From BOKV01 sp041397525 (GTDB lineage Bacteria > Pseudomonadota > Alphaproteobacteria > Rhizobiales > Rhizobiaceae), in NCBI GenBank assembly GCA_041397525.1, contig JAWKWL010000005.1:124001-188000 (forward strand): 64,000 nt of DNA, read 5' to 3'. Under the pieces are notes generated by a model, which saw only the letters and a list, made by a program, of their open reading frames with translations, searched no databases and was not told where the DNA came from. The translations under genes were made by a program, and so were the position numbers. Within the stretch, counting starts at the first letter, position 1. The number at the start of each line of letters is the position of its first letter. Below, in pieces: positions 51,054 to 59,762 of this stretch.

Positions 51054-53813
51054 ATGGAAGCCTTGTTGGTAATGCTGGGTCTGGCCTTTCTTGCCAGTCC
51101 TGTTGTCGCGATCATCATGGCCTGGACGCAAAAGACGCGGCTTTCCGAACAGGGACAGGAACTGCGTTCCCTCAAGGGTGAAATTGCCGCGCTTCGCGAC
51201 GCGGTCCATGAGTTGCAAAGTGGTACGGGCGACACAGGTCCCGAGCCAAAACGCAAGAAATCCGGGATATCTGCCGAGGCTTCTGCACCCGCTGGGAAAA
51301 CCAGCGAGCCGTTGCCGCATGATGGTCAGAAGAACGCGGAGGAAACCAGACCTTCCAAGCCAACAGCCGTTCCGCCGGTTTCTGCGGCACCCGCAACCGA
51401 TGCAGCCAAAACACCACCGCGCCCCAGGCGCACACTGGCAGATATTGAAACCCTGGTTGGTGCCAAATGGAGCGTGTTGCTGGGCGGGCTTGCCGTGGCG
51501 CTGGGGGCAATCTTCCTGGTGCGTTATACTATCGAGGCCGGACTGCTAGGCCCGGCTGCGCGCATCACCCTCGCTGCATTGTTTTCGGCAGCGCTGTTCG
51601 CCGGTGGTGAATGGCTGCGCCGCAAGGATCGGGAGTTTTCAATCCCCGCCATTCCCAATGCGGATATTCCCGGCATCCTGACAGGCGCTGGTGCAGTCGC
51701 TGCCTTCGCCACCATTTACGCTGCTTATGCGCTTTACGGCTTCATCGGGCCTGCGGCCGCTTTCGTATTGCTGACACTCGCGGGTCTTGTCAGCCTGGTA
51801 CTTTCCGCCATTCACGGACCGAAACTTGCGGCTCTTGGCGTTGTCGGTTCCTATGCGACGCCGTTGCTGGTTTCCACCGACGCGCCCAATGCGCTGGCTC
51901 TTGCGATTCATGTGCTCGTCGTCACCGGGAGCATTTTCGCCATGGCGCGTATTCGGGGCTGGCTGTGGCTGGCCTTTTGCGGCGTTGCAGGCGGTTCAGG
52001 CTGGACGGTGCTGGCTTCCACCATTGGTGGCACCTATGGCGGCATCGCCGGATTCCTGCTTTCAGCAGGGCTTGCGGCTTTATTCACGCTTGTCTTTGCC
52101 TGGGACAAGCTCGACCGGCCAAGCCCGGCCGGGCCAAGGTCGCGCGATCTGCCAGGCCTCATTGCCTTTACAGCGCTTGCAGCGGCGGTCATATTCCAGA
52201 TCGGCGTCAATGCGCAGTTGCCGCTGATCGCAACGGCCCTTTGCGTTTCGCTGGTGGTGGCAGTGGCTTCCGCAGTCTGGCCTGCATTGTCCCTGGTGGC
52301 ACTTGCAGCAGTTGCGGTTTCGCTCTTTGCAATTGCTGCGCTGAAGCTGAACCTCAACTTCCAGGGCGGGATCAACCGCTGGGAGGACATTCGCGCCGGT
52401 CTCGTTCCTCCCGACATTCTGGCCTATGTCCGCGAGGCAGCGCTGATTGCCACGCCGCCAGCACTGGCGCTTCTTTATGGCAGTTGGCGCTACGGGGTGC
52501 TCGCCAGGCGGTCTGCAGGACAACTGGCCTCAGCCGCCGGAGCTCTCGTCTTTTTCGCAATGGTTCTCGGCTATTTGCGTACCGCCCCCTTCGAAACCAG
52601 TCTGGGTTTCGGTGCGGCGAGCCTCGTTCTGGCCTTCACCTTTGCCGGTCTCGTTGAAAGTTTCTCGAGGCTCGACCGCGATGATCTCGTGGCTCCTGCG
52701 CCGGCGGCCTTTGCTGTCACCAGCGTTTCACTGTTATCCCTTGCGCTGGCTGTGTCGCTCAATGCGGGACTGATGCCGGTTGCCTTCAGCTTCACAGCGC
52801 TTGGAATCGCCTGGATATATACGCAGCGCCCACTGCCGGTCATGCCATGGCTGGCGATTGCTGCTGCCGTTCTCGCCGGCATCGCGCTATACGCCAATGT
52901 TCCCTTCCCGGGCGAGCTGATCGGCAAACTGCCGTTCTTCAACAAGCTTCTACTGCTGGCAGGCCTTCCTTCGGCGGCGCTGATTGCAGCAGGAGAAATC
53001 ATCCGCAGGCATGGCCGCGAATTCGAGGCATCCATTGTGACGGCCATCGGCCTCGCCGGGCTGGCACTTTTCACCAGCCTTGAAATCCGCCACTGGCTCA
53101 ATGATGGCATCATCACCGCGGATGGCATGTCCCTGGACGAAGTGGCGACCCAGTCGCTGGCGGCCCTTGCGTTTTCGGCAGGGCTCCAACGCGCAGCCCA
53201 GCGCACATCGGCGAAAATCTATTCTTATGCTTCGCTCGCTGCCGGTGCGATCAGCTGCGGCTGGATCGCCCTTGGTCTGCTGGTCTTGAAAAATCCGTTC
53301 TTCGATGGCGGATCGGTCGGTGCGCGGCCTGTCTTCAACCTGTTGCTGCCTGCCTATCTCATGACAAGCCTCGCCTGTGCCGCCGTGGCACTTTATGCGC
53401 GGCCTGTTCGTCCGCGCTGGTTTACGCTTTCCTTCGCGGCACTTGCCGGACTGCTTCTGTTCACATTCGTCTCACTCTCGGTGCGCCATGCCTTCAAGGG
53501 CGACGCTCTCGCATTTTGGCGGTCGACCTCGGACGCGGAATTCTGGACCTATTCAGCTGCCTGGCTGCTGATGGGGGCAGGGGTGTTGGCGCTAGGCGGT
53601 TTCTTCCGCTCAAGGCCCGTGCGCTTCGCCTCGGCACTCCTGATCGGCCTGACGGTACTGAAGGTGTTCCTGCTCGATCTTTCCGAACTCGAAGGCGTAT
53701 TGCGCGCTCTGTCCTTCATCGGGCTTGGACTTTCGCTTCTCGTCATAGGCCGATTCTACCAGCGCTTTCTGGCCCGCAATGCGGCTGAGGAGGAAGGCGT
53801 GGGAAAAACGTGA
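51054..53813 (+). CDS. DUF2339 polytopic membrane protein
   Basis: 919 residues from ATG 51054; GGGGGA lies 11 bp upstream. Residues 1-25 form a helix, followed by a coiled coil (SLKGEIAALRDAVHEL near 40-55) and a low-complexity linker. The DUF2339 body starts near 125 (LADIETLVGAKWSVLLGGLAVALGA, in two parts) and continues with roughly 25 hydrophobic helices to the end. DUF2339 proteins are among the largest bacterial integral membrane proteins; function is unknown. It has a 12-bp stem containing its own stop codon at its 3' end. Confidence 0.88.
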   Translation: MEALLVMLGLAFLASPVVAIIMAWTQKTRLSEQGQELRSLKGEIAALRDAVHELQSGTGDTGPEPKRKKSGISAEASAPAGKTSEPLPHDGQKNAEETRPSKPTAVPPVSAAPATDAAKTPPRPRRTLADIETLVGAKWSVLLGGLAVALGAIFLVRYTIEAGLLGPAARITLAALFSAALFAGGEWLRRKDREFSIPAIPNADIPGILTGAGAVAAFATIYAAYALYGFIGPAAAFVLLTLAGLVSLVLSAIHGPKLAALGVVGSYATPLLVSTDAPNALALAIHVLVVTGSIFAMARIRGWLWLAFCGVAGGSGWTVLASTIGGTYGGIAGFLLSAGLAALFTLVFAWDKLDRPSPAGPRSRDLPGLIAFTALAAAVIFQIGVNAQLPLIATALCVSLVVAVASAVWPALSLVALAAVAVSLFAIAALKLNLNFQGGINRWEDIRAGLVPPDILAYVREAALIATPPALALLYGSWRYGVLARRSAGQLASAAGALVFFAMVLGYLRTAPFETSLGFGAASLVLAFTFAGLVESFSRLDRDDLVAPAPAAFAVTSVSLLSLALAVSLNAGLMPVAFSFTALGIAWIYTQRPLPVMPWLAIAAAVLAGIALYANVPFPGELIGKLPFFNKLLLLAGLPSAALIAAGEIIRRHGREFEASIVTAIGLAGLALFTSLEIRHWLNDGIITADGMSLDEVATQSLAALAFSAGLQRAAQRTSAKIYSYASLAAGAISCGWIALGLLVLKNPFFDGGSVGARPVFNLLLPAYLMTSLACAAVALYARPVRPRWFTLSFAALAGLLLFTFVSLSVRHAFKGDALAFWRSTSDAEFWTYSAAWLLMGAGVLALGGFFRSRPVRFASALLIGLTVLKVFLLDLSELEGVLRALSFIGLGLSLLVIGRFYQRFLARNAAEEEGVGKT

Positions 53814-53830
53814 TTTTCCCGCGCCTTTCC
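53796..53830 (+). terminator. Stem-loop terminator overlapping the DUF2339 stop codon
   Basis: GGCGTGGGAAAA (53796-53807) pairs with TTTTCCCGCGCC (53814-53825, one G-T wobble) around a 6-base loop that holds the TGA stop. A T/C-rich tail follows, so termination may be partial. Confidence 0.7.
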
Positions 53831-53913
53831 TGCTTCCCCCTTGATTATGCTCGCAACAGCGCATAAGTTTTTGGTGTTCGCTTTCCAGCGGGCATATTTT
53901 TGTTTCACCCTTT

Positions 53914-53928
53914 TACTCAATTTGAGTA
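53914..53928. promoter_or_regulatory. Candidate NadQ operator before nadA
   Basis: TACTCAATTTGAGTA is a perfect 15-bp palindrome (7-1-7) lying 19 bp upstream of the nadA ATG, between the weak promoter region and GAGAGGGA. Position and symmetry suit a repressor site. NadQ is the alphaproteobacterial regulator of nad genes and is encoded 3.7 kb downstream of this operator's operon start end (58743-59723); the exact NadQ consensus is not recalled here. Confidence 0.6.
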
Positions 53929-53946
53929 TAACGAGAGGGAAGTGCC

Positions 53947-55035
53947 ATGACCGTATCGGGCGAAATCAGCAAATCCGCAGTCCCCTCCGGGAAGACCGTG
54001 AGCGCAGCGGAGAAATTCGGCGTCATGGAGATGCCGGACCTCACTTATACGGATGAGATCGCCCGCGATACCGCACCGCTTTACGAACTGGTGAAACACC
54101 ATATTCCTGCCATCGAATGGCCGGTCCATGCGCCCTATGTCTGGTGGATCAACAAGATCAAGAAGGAGCGCAATGCTGTCATTCTTGCGCACAACTACCA
54201 GACGCCGGAAATCTATCATTGCGTGGCCGACATCAAGGGCGACTCGCTTCAGCTGGCGCGTGAAGCGACCATGGTCGATGAGGAAGTGATCGTTCAGTGC
54301 GGCGTGCATTTCATGGCCGAGACCTCGAAACTTCTCAATCCGGAAAAGACCGTTCTGATCCCTGACATGCGCGCCGGTTGCTCGTTGGCCGAGTCGATCA
54401 CCGGGGCTGATGTGCGCTTGCTGCGCGAAGCCCATCCAGGCGTTCCAATCGTCACCTATGTCAACACTTCAGCTGACGTAAAGGCGGAAAGTGACATCTG
54501 CTGCACCTCGTCCAATGCGGTACGCGTGGTCGAAAGTTTCGCGTCTGACACGGTATTGCTGATCCCGGATGAGTTCCTGGCGCAGAATGTAGCCAAGCTG
54601 ACAAAGAAGAAGATCCTCACCTGGAAGGGGCATTGCGAAGTGCATGAGCGCTTCACCGCCGAGGAGCTTCTCGCTTACAAGGAAAATGATCCTGCAATTC
54701 AGATCATCGCCCATCCCGAATGTCCGCCTTCGGTGGTCGCAGTCGCCGACTATACCGGTTCGACTGCCGGAATGATCGAATATGCCAAGTCCCGCAAGTC
54801 TGGCGCCAAGGTGCTTCTCGTCACCGAATGCTCGATGGCCTCCAATATCGAGAAACAGGCTAAGGGTGTCGAGTTCATCAAGCCCTGCAATCTTTGCCCG
54901 CACATGAAGCGCATCACGCTGCCGAAAATCCTCGAAAGCCTCGTTTATATGCGCGAGGAAGTTCTGGTCGATCCGCTGATGGCTGCCAAGGCGCGCCAGG
55001 CAGTCGAGCGCATGGTGAACCTGAAAGCGAACTGA
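53947..55035 (+). CDS. nadA: Quinolinate synthase NadA
   Basis: 362 residues. NadA condenses iminoaspartate with dihydroxyacetone phosphate to form quinolinate. It is a [4Fe-4S] enzyme: HNYQTPEIYHCVADIKGDSLQLA, in two parts near 78-100, DICCTSSNAV near 180, HPECPPSVVAVAD near 257 and NLCPHMKRI near 318 supply Cys ligands and substrate residues. GAGAGGGA precedes ATG 53947. It heads the nadA-nadB-nadC operon with one-base overlaps (TGATG) between the genes. Confidence 0.95.
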   Translation: MTVSGEISKSAVPSGKTVSAAEKFGVMEMPDLTYTDEIARDTAPLYELVKHHIPAIEWPVHAPYVWWINKIKKERNAVILAHNYQTPEIYHCVADIKGDSLQLAREATMVDEEVIVQCGVHFMAETSKLLNPEKTVLIPDMRAGCSLAESITGADVRLLREAHPGVPIVTYVNTSADVKAESDICCTSSNAVRVVESFASDTVLLIPDEFLAQNVAKLTKKKILTWKGHCEVHERFTAEELLAYKENDPAIQIIAHPECPPSVVAVADYTGSTAGMIEYAKSRKSGAKVLLVTECSMASNIEKQAKGVEFIKPCNLCPHMKRITLPKILESLVYMREEVLVDPLMAAKARQAVERMVNLKAN

Positions 55036-56642
55036 TGTCCTCCAATCAGCCTGATCTTTTCCCGCCCGTTTCCTGGACCGGTATTGACGATGTGGTGATT
55101 GTCGGCGGTGGACTTGCAGGGCTTTTCTGCGCGCTCAAGCTGGCGCCGAGGCCGGTCACGGTGCTGGCCGCTGCTCCCATCGGCAAGGGGGCATCTTCGG
55201 CCTGGGCGCAGGCTGGCATTGCGGCAGCTGTCTCGGAAGGCGACACTATCGAAAAGCACCTTGCCGACACGCTTGCTGCCGGTGCCGGGATTGTGGATGA
55301 AAAGATCGCGCGGCTGATGGTATCCGAAGCCGCAGCCCGCGTGCATGACCTGCTCGAATATGGTGTGCCGTTTGACCGCGATCTTGAGGGCAGGCTCCAG
55401 ACCTCGCGGGAAGCGGCCCATTCCGAGCATCGCGTGGTGCGGGTGAAGGGCGACATGGCTGGCCGCGCCATCATGGAAGCATTGGTAACCGCCGTTCGCA
55501 AAACTCCGTCCATCCGCCTGATGGAAGGCTATGTTGCCGAGGAACTGGTAACCGCGGGCCGTTTCGTCTCCGGCATCATTGCCAGACCCGATGGTGGCAA
55601 GTCGCCACGCCGCATCCAGTTTCCCGCCCGCGCCGTTGTCATGGCAGCCGGGGGTATCGGCCATCTTTACGAGATCACCACCAATCCGGCTGAAGCACGC
55701 GGTGGCGGCTGCGGCATGGCAGCCCGCGCAGGCGCTGTGATCGCCGATCCGGAATTCGTGCAGTTCCATCCGACCGCCATCAATGTCGGCAAGGATCCCG
55801 CACCGCTGGCAACCGAGGCCCTGCGTGGTGAGGGCTGCACGCTGCTCAACAGCGCGGGCGAGCGCTTCATGCTGAAGGTGGATCCTGCTGCCGAGCTCGC
55901 CCCGCGAGATATTGTAGCGCGCGGCATCTTCCGTGAAGTCATGGCGGGCAGGGGTGCGTTCCTCGATTGTCGCACTGCCGTCGGCAGTCATTTCGCTGAC
56001 GAGTTCCCCACGGTATTCGGCTATTGCATGGAAGCAGGCATTGATCCGGCGAAGGACCTGATCCCCGTCGTTCCAGCAGCGCATTACCACATGGGCGGCA
56101 TCCTCACCGATGCTGATGGCCGTTCATCGCTGGATGGTCTCTGGGCTTGCGGCGAGGTCACTTCGACGGGTGCGCACGGTGCCAACCGGCTTGCTTCCAA
56201 CTCGCTGCTGGAGGCGGTCGTGTTTTCCGGTCGCATTGCCAACGACATTGGCGGTTTGATGCCGAACCCCAAGACCAATCCCTGGATTGACCGTTCAGGC
56301 GAGAGGGAAGAGGTCGAGGGCACGGTTGATACAGCGGCCATGACACGGCTGCGCCATGTCATGAGCACCAAGGTCGGTGTCATCCGCAATGGCGAGGGAA
56401 TGCGCGAAGCGCTCAACGAGATCCACGAGCTCGAGCGCACCAACCGCTCCCCGCGTTTCGCCAACACGCTGGCGACAGCTCGCCTGGTGGCAGCAGCAGG
56501 TTTGAAGCGCGAGGAAAGCCGTGGCGGCCATTTCCGTGATGATTACCCCGACGAACGCGAAGAGTGGAAACACCGCACCTTCATGACGCTCGACGAGGCA
56601 CGCGAAATCAGCGCCGGTGTGACTGGGCGCGAGGTCGCCTGA
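55035..56642 (+). CDS. nadB: L-aspartate oxidase NadB
   Basis: 535 residues from ATG 55035, which shares its A with the nadA stop. It oxidises L-aspartate to iminoaspartate with FAD. VVIVGGGLAGLFCALKL near residue 21 is the FAD Rossmann motif, SSAWAQAGIAAAV near 60 the next conserved loop, and AHYHMGGILTD near 350 carries the active-site His of the succinate dehydrogenase flavoprotein family. The C-terminal half resembles other NadB proteins. It overlaps nadC by one base. Confidence 0.95.
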   Translation: MSSNQPDLFPPVSWTGIDDVVIVGGGLAGLFCALKLAPRPVTVLAAAPIGKGASSAWAQAGIAAAVSEGDTIEKHLADTLAAGAGIVDEKIARLMVSEAAARVHDLLEYGVPFDRDLEGRLQTSREAAHSEHRVVRVKGDMAGRAIMEALVTAVRKTPSIRLMEGYVAEELVTAGRFVSGIIARPDGGKSPRRIQFPARAVVMAAGGIGHLYEITTNPAEARGGGCGMAARAGAVIADPEFVQFHPTAINVGKDPAPLATEALRGEGCTLLNSAGERFMLKVDPAAELAPRDIVARGIFREVMAGRGAFLDCRTAVGSHFADEFPTVFGYCMEAGIDPAKDLIPVVPAAHYHMGGILTDADGRSSLDGLWACGEVTSTGAHGANRLASNSLLEAVVFSGRIANDIGGLMPNPKTNPWIDRSGEREEVEGTVDTAAMTRLRHVMSTKVGVIRNGEGMREALNEIHELERTNRSPRFANTLATARLVAAAGLKREESRGGHFRDDYPDEREEWKHRTFMTLDEAREISAGVTGREVA

Positions 56643-57523
56643 TGGCAAAAGCCGTGAAAGCCTATCCCGCCCATCTGTCCCCCATCCTGATCGACGAGGC
56701 GGTTCGTGCCGCGCTGCTCGAAGACCTGGGCCGTGCCGGTGACATCACCTCCAATGCGACGATCGCCCCCGATGCCACCGCAAAGGCTGTGCTGGCAACC
56801 CGTGAGGATGGCGTGCTTTGCGGCATGGAACTGGCACAGGCTGCTTTCCGGGCGATTGACCCTGCTGTCAAATTCACAATGAAAAACGCAGATGGTGATC
56901 GCATCAAGTCAGGCCGGAAGGTTGCACAGATTGCCGGCAATGCGCGCGCAATCCTGGCGGCTGAGCGTGTTGCGCTCAACTATCTCATGCGCATGTCCGG
57001 CATTGCGAGCTATACCGCGCGTTTCCAGGACCTGATCGCGCATACACAGGCGAAGGTTTGCGACACCCGCAAAACCATTCCAGGGCACCGTGCCTTTGAC
57101 AAATATGCCGTCAAATGCGGCGGTGGCTCCAATCACCGCTTCGGGCTTGATGATGCTATCCTGATCAAGGACAACCACATCGCGGTCTGTGGCGGTGTTG
57201 GCGAGGCGATTGCCCGAGCCCGCAACTGGGCAGGCCATCTGGTCAAGGTGGAGGTGGAAGTCGATACGCTGGAGCAATTCCGCGAGGCGCTGAAAGCCTC
57301 GCCCGATGTGGTGCTGCTCGACAACATGGGGCCGGATAAACTCGCCGAGGCGGTCGCGATCAACCGTGCTGCAGGCGGCACGGTGAAGCTCGAAGCCTCA
57401 GGCAATGTCCGTTTCGAAACGATCAAGGCGATTGCCGAAACCGGCGTTGACTATATCTCGACTTCGAAAATCACCATGGCCGCCCCGACCCTCGACCTCG
57501 GTCTGGATATCGTGATCGGATAG
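56642..57523 (+). CDS. nadC: Nicotinate-nucleotide pyrophosphorylase NadC
   Basis: 293 residues from ATG 56642, sharing one base with the nadB stop. It converts quinolinate and PRPP to nicotinic acid mononucleotide, the step after NadA. DTRKTIPGHRAFDKYAVKCGGGSNHRFGL, in two parts near 140-168, contains the quinolinate-binding Arg/His/Lys set, and LIKDNHIAVCGGV near 174 carries another phosphate contact. ETGVDYISTSKITM near 266 is the last helix-strand unit. The gene converges with the CDF gene, 9 bp apart. Confidence 0.95.
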   Translation: MAKAVKAYPAHLSPILIDEAVRAALLEDLGRAGDITSNATIAPDATAKAVLATREDGVLCGMELAQAAFRAIDPAVKFTMKNADGDRIKSGRKVAQIAGNARAILAAERVALNYLMRMSGIASYTARFQDLIAHTQAKVCDTRKTIPGHRAFDKYAVKCGGGSNHRFGLDDAILIKDNHIAVCGGVGEAIARARNWAGHLVKVEVEVDTLEQFREALKASPDVVLLDNMGPDKLAEAVAINRAAGGTVKLEASGNVRFETIKAIAETGVDYISTSKITMAAPTLDLGLDIVIG

Positions 57524-57532
57524 GCACCGGCA

Positions 57533-58243
57533 TCAAGAATGCGAATGGCCGTGGTCATGCCCATGGCTCGATAACGCGCCCATGTCCTTGCCGGTCGAAT
57601 ATTCCTGCCATGCCTGGCCCAGGATCAACTGCGCCGAGCGCAGGAACAGTCCGGCCATGATGATGGCCACAATCAAATCGGGCCAGGCGGACCGGCTGAA
57701 CCAGACGGCAATCCCGGCGGCCATTACGGCAACGTTGCCAATGGCATCATTGCGGGAGCACAGCCACACCGAGCGCACATTGGCATCGCCGTCCTTGTAA
57801 CGCATCAACAACAAGACGCTGGCGATATTAGCTGCCAACGCAAGCAGGCCGATCACCCCCATGATTTCTGCCCTTGGCAGTCCCAGGATGAATGTCTGGT
57901 AGAGGGTCGAGCCGAATACCCAAAGCCCCATGGCCAACAGCGAGAAGCCTTTCAGCAATGCCGCGCTTGAGCGGACTTTCAGGCTCATGCCGATGACGGC
58001 AAGGCTCAATCCATAGGTAAGCGAATCGCCGAGGAAGTCGAGCGCATCAGCCTGCAGTGCCTGTGATCCGGCCAGCTTTCCAGCCAACAATTCAACCACG
58101 AACATAACCGCATTGATCAAGATCACCAGCCACAGGATTCGTTTGTAGTTTGCGTCCATGCCATCAAAAGCGGGGCTGCCCGAGCATCCACATTGAGCAT
58201 TTACCGTGTCGCAAGAGGAGGTGTTTGTGCGGGTTTCTTCCAT
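57533..58243 (-). CDS. Cation diffusion facilitator (metal exporter)
   Basis: 236 residues from ATG 58243, with AAGGATCAAGG upstream. CDF core: six hydrophobic segments with QADALDFLGDSLTYGLSLAVI near residue 64 and RNDAIGNVAVMAAG near 162. These hold the Asp pairs that bind the metal in the transport site (D-x3-D here in place of the usual HD). The C-terminus is His-rich (SHGHDHGHSHS). CDF proteins exchange Zn, Co, Cd or Mn for protons. It has a shortened cytoplasmic domain. It is divergently paired with a MerR regulator and preceded by a MerR-type promoter. Confidence 0.88.
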   Translation of the reverse strand: MEETRTNTSSCDTVNAQCGCSGSPAFDGMDANYKRILWLVILINAVMFVVELLAGKLAGSQALQADALDFLGDSLTYGLSLAVIGMSLKVRSSAALLKGFSLLAMGLWVFGSTLYQTFILGLPRAEIMGVIGLLALAANIASVLLLMRYKDGDANVRSVWLCSRNDAIGNVAVMAAGIAVWFSRSAWPDLIVAIIMAGLFLRSAQLILGQAWQEYSTGKDMGALSSHGHDHGHSHS

Positions 58244-58275
58244 GTGCCTTGATCCTTGCCTGTGTGATGGCAACG

Positions 58276-58306
58276 GTTATAATCCCTCTAGTGACTAGAG
58301 GTTCAA
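58276..58306 (-). promoter_or_regulatory. MerR-type promoter of the metal exporter gene
   Basis: On the minus strand: -35 TTGAAC (complement of 58301-58306), a 19-bp spacer and -10 TATAAC (complement of 58276-58281). Centred in the spacer is the perfect 17-bp palindrome CCTCTAGTGACTAGAGG (58285-58301). The over-long spacer with a palindrome between the boxes is the signature of promoters activated by MerR-family regulators through DNA distortion. Confidence 0.85.
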
Positions 58307-58317
58307 GGGCAAATTTC

Positions 58318-58728
58318 ATGTATTCGATTGGCGAGCTCTCCAAGCGCTGCGGCGTGAAAATCCCGACCATCCGCTATTACGAGCAGATGGGACTTCTGGA
58401 GGTGGAAGAAAGATCCGAGGGGAACCAGAGGCGCTATTCGGCTGACGGGCTGAATCGCCTTTCCTTCATCCGCCATTCCCGCGACCTCGGTTTTTCCATC
58501 GGGGACATCAGGCAATTGCTGGAACTCAGTCGCCATCGCGAGAATCCGTGCAAGGATGCACATGACATCGCGGCCAGACACCTTCGTGCTGTCCAGCAAA
58601 GGATACGCAAACTCAAGCGGCTCGAACAGGAATTGAAACGAATATCGCTATGCGAGGCCGGCACAGTAGCCGACTGCGCTGTTATCGAGACATTGGCCGA
58701 TCATGCCCAATGCGAAACCGAGCATTGA
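58318..58728 (+). CDS. MerR-family metal-responsive regulator
   Basis: 136 residues from ATG 58318. The N-terminal MerR helix-turn-helix YSIGELSKRCGVKIPTIRYYEQMGLL, in two parts at residues 2-28, is followed by a recognition helix region ending near 70 and a dimerisation helix. The C-terminal region has Cys in LCEAGTVADCAVIETL and in AQCETEH, with C-x7-C spacing as in metal-sensing MerR proteins (ZntR/CadR class). It is divergent from the CDF gene and very probably regulates it. A longer in-frame start at 58150 would run through the promoter and is rejected. Confidence 0.93.
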   Translation: MYSIGELSKRCGVKIPTIRYYEQMGLLEVEERSEGNQRRYSADGLNRLSFIRHSRDLGFSIGDIRQLLELSRHRENPCKDAHDIAARHLRAVQQRIRKLKRLEQELKRISLCEAGTVADCAVIETLADHAQCETEH

Positions 58729-58742
58729 GGGACAGGCCTTGT

Positions 58743-59723
58743 CTACCCCCGTCTGCCCACCCTCAACCCCGGTGCAGGGCGTTCCTGCAGCACTTCGCGG
58801 CGGAAGCGGAAGAGGGCAGCCGGTCGCCCGCCCGTCATGGTTGAGCTCGCTCCGGTTGGCTCCACCAGTGCCGCATTTTCCACCAGCCGCCGGAAATTCT
58901 GCTTGTGGATCTCACGCCCGAAAATGCTTTCGACCGCCTGCTGCAATTCGGTCAGCGAAAATTCCTCTGCCATCAGTTCAAACACCACGGGGCGGTATTT
59001 CAACTTGCTGCGCAAACGCGACATTGCGGTCGCCAGGATGCGCCGGTGGTCATGATCCATCGGACTGCCGGTGGCGCCATCCACCTGCATTTGCGCATAG
59101 CGGCCATCGCGAACGCTCTCGGCCACCAGCCCGGCCGAATACATCAGCTCGTAGCGGTCGAGCGCATAGTCCTCGTCCCATGGCGCTCCATCAAGCCCGA
59201 AGGCAATGCGCACCCGCGTCTCTGGTGCCATGCCGCGGCTCGCATAGGGCGTGCGGCCAGCCTTGCCGGCCCAGTGTCTCACCGCCGGCAGGATGACGTC
59301 ATCGAGCATGGTCGGGCGGCCCGCGCGCCAGTCCTCCCATGGAAGGAATTGGTACCAACTGCGAAATTCGGCTCCCGCCAGCCTGATGGCCGGCATCTGG
59401 TCTGCCTGCACGCGGGTCAGTGCAAGATAGCCGACCGAGACCACATGCGGTCCGGCATCATCTTCTATGCGCTGGCGTCCGCGATCCCCGAAGGTGTAGA
59501 GTTGCTCGACATAGCCAAGCCGTAACGCTGTCTGTTCCTCAACCCAGCCGCGCAGGCCGATTTCCATTGTGCGATGCGTCAGCGGATCGAACGGGCCCCA
59601 TGGCAGCGCATCGGCAAATTCGCGGCTCTGCCCCGGCACCCGCAGGATGCAGGGGTCCTGGCCCACCATCGCTACAATGGCGGCGTTCAGTCCGATTTCG
59701 ATGAAGTCAGCCCTTGCGGCCAT
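58743..59723 (-). CDS. nadQ: NadQ-type NAD biosynthesis regulator (Nudix-like sensor plus DNA-binding domain)
   Basis: 326 residues. Residues about 1-200 form a Nudix-like domain (ILRVPGQSREFADALPWGPFD, then RGWVEEQTALRLGYVEQLYTFGD with the E of a decayed Nudix box), and residues about 225-300 form a winged helix: FELMAEEFSLTELQQAVESIFGREIHKQNFRRLV in parts, then a Gly/Pro-rich tail. This layout is that of the alphaproteobacterial NAD regulator NadQ (COG4111), analogous to NrtR. The canonical Nudix REx2EE is not intact, as expected for a sensor. It probably represses nadABC. A CDF-merR pair lies between it and the operon. Confidence 0.85.
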   Translation of the reverse strand: MAARADFIEIGLNAAIVAMVGQDPCILRVPGQSREFADALPWGPFDPLTHRTMEIGLRGWVEEQTALRLGYVEQLYTFGDRGRQRIEDDAGPHVVSVGYLALTRVQADQMPAIRLAGAEFRSWYQFLPWEDWRAGRPTMLDDVILPAVRHWAGKAGRTPYASRGMAPETRVRIAFGLDGAPWDEDYALDRYELMYSAGLVAESVRDGRYAQMQVDGATGSPMDHDHRRILATAMSRLRSKLKYRPVVFELMAEEFSLTELQQAVESIFGREIHKQNFRRLVENAALVEPTGASSTMTGGRPAALFRFRREVLQERPAPGLRVGRRG

Positions 59724-59762
59724 CGGGTCCCTGCTCTCGAATAGCGTGGCGGTTTGCAGACG

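Noticed and set aside
54945..56090. 381-codon minus-strand frame inside nadB
   Set aside because: Antisense shadow; His/Gly-rich composition arises from complementary codons.
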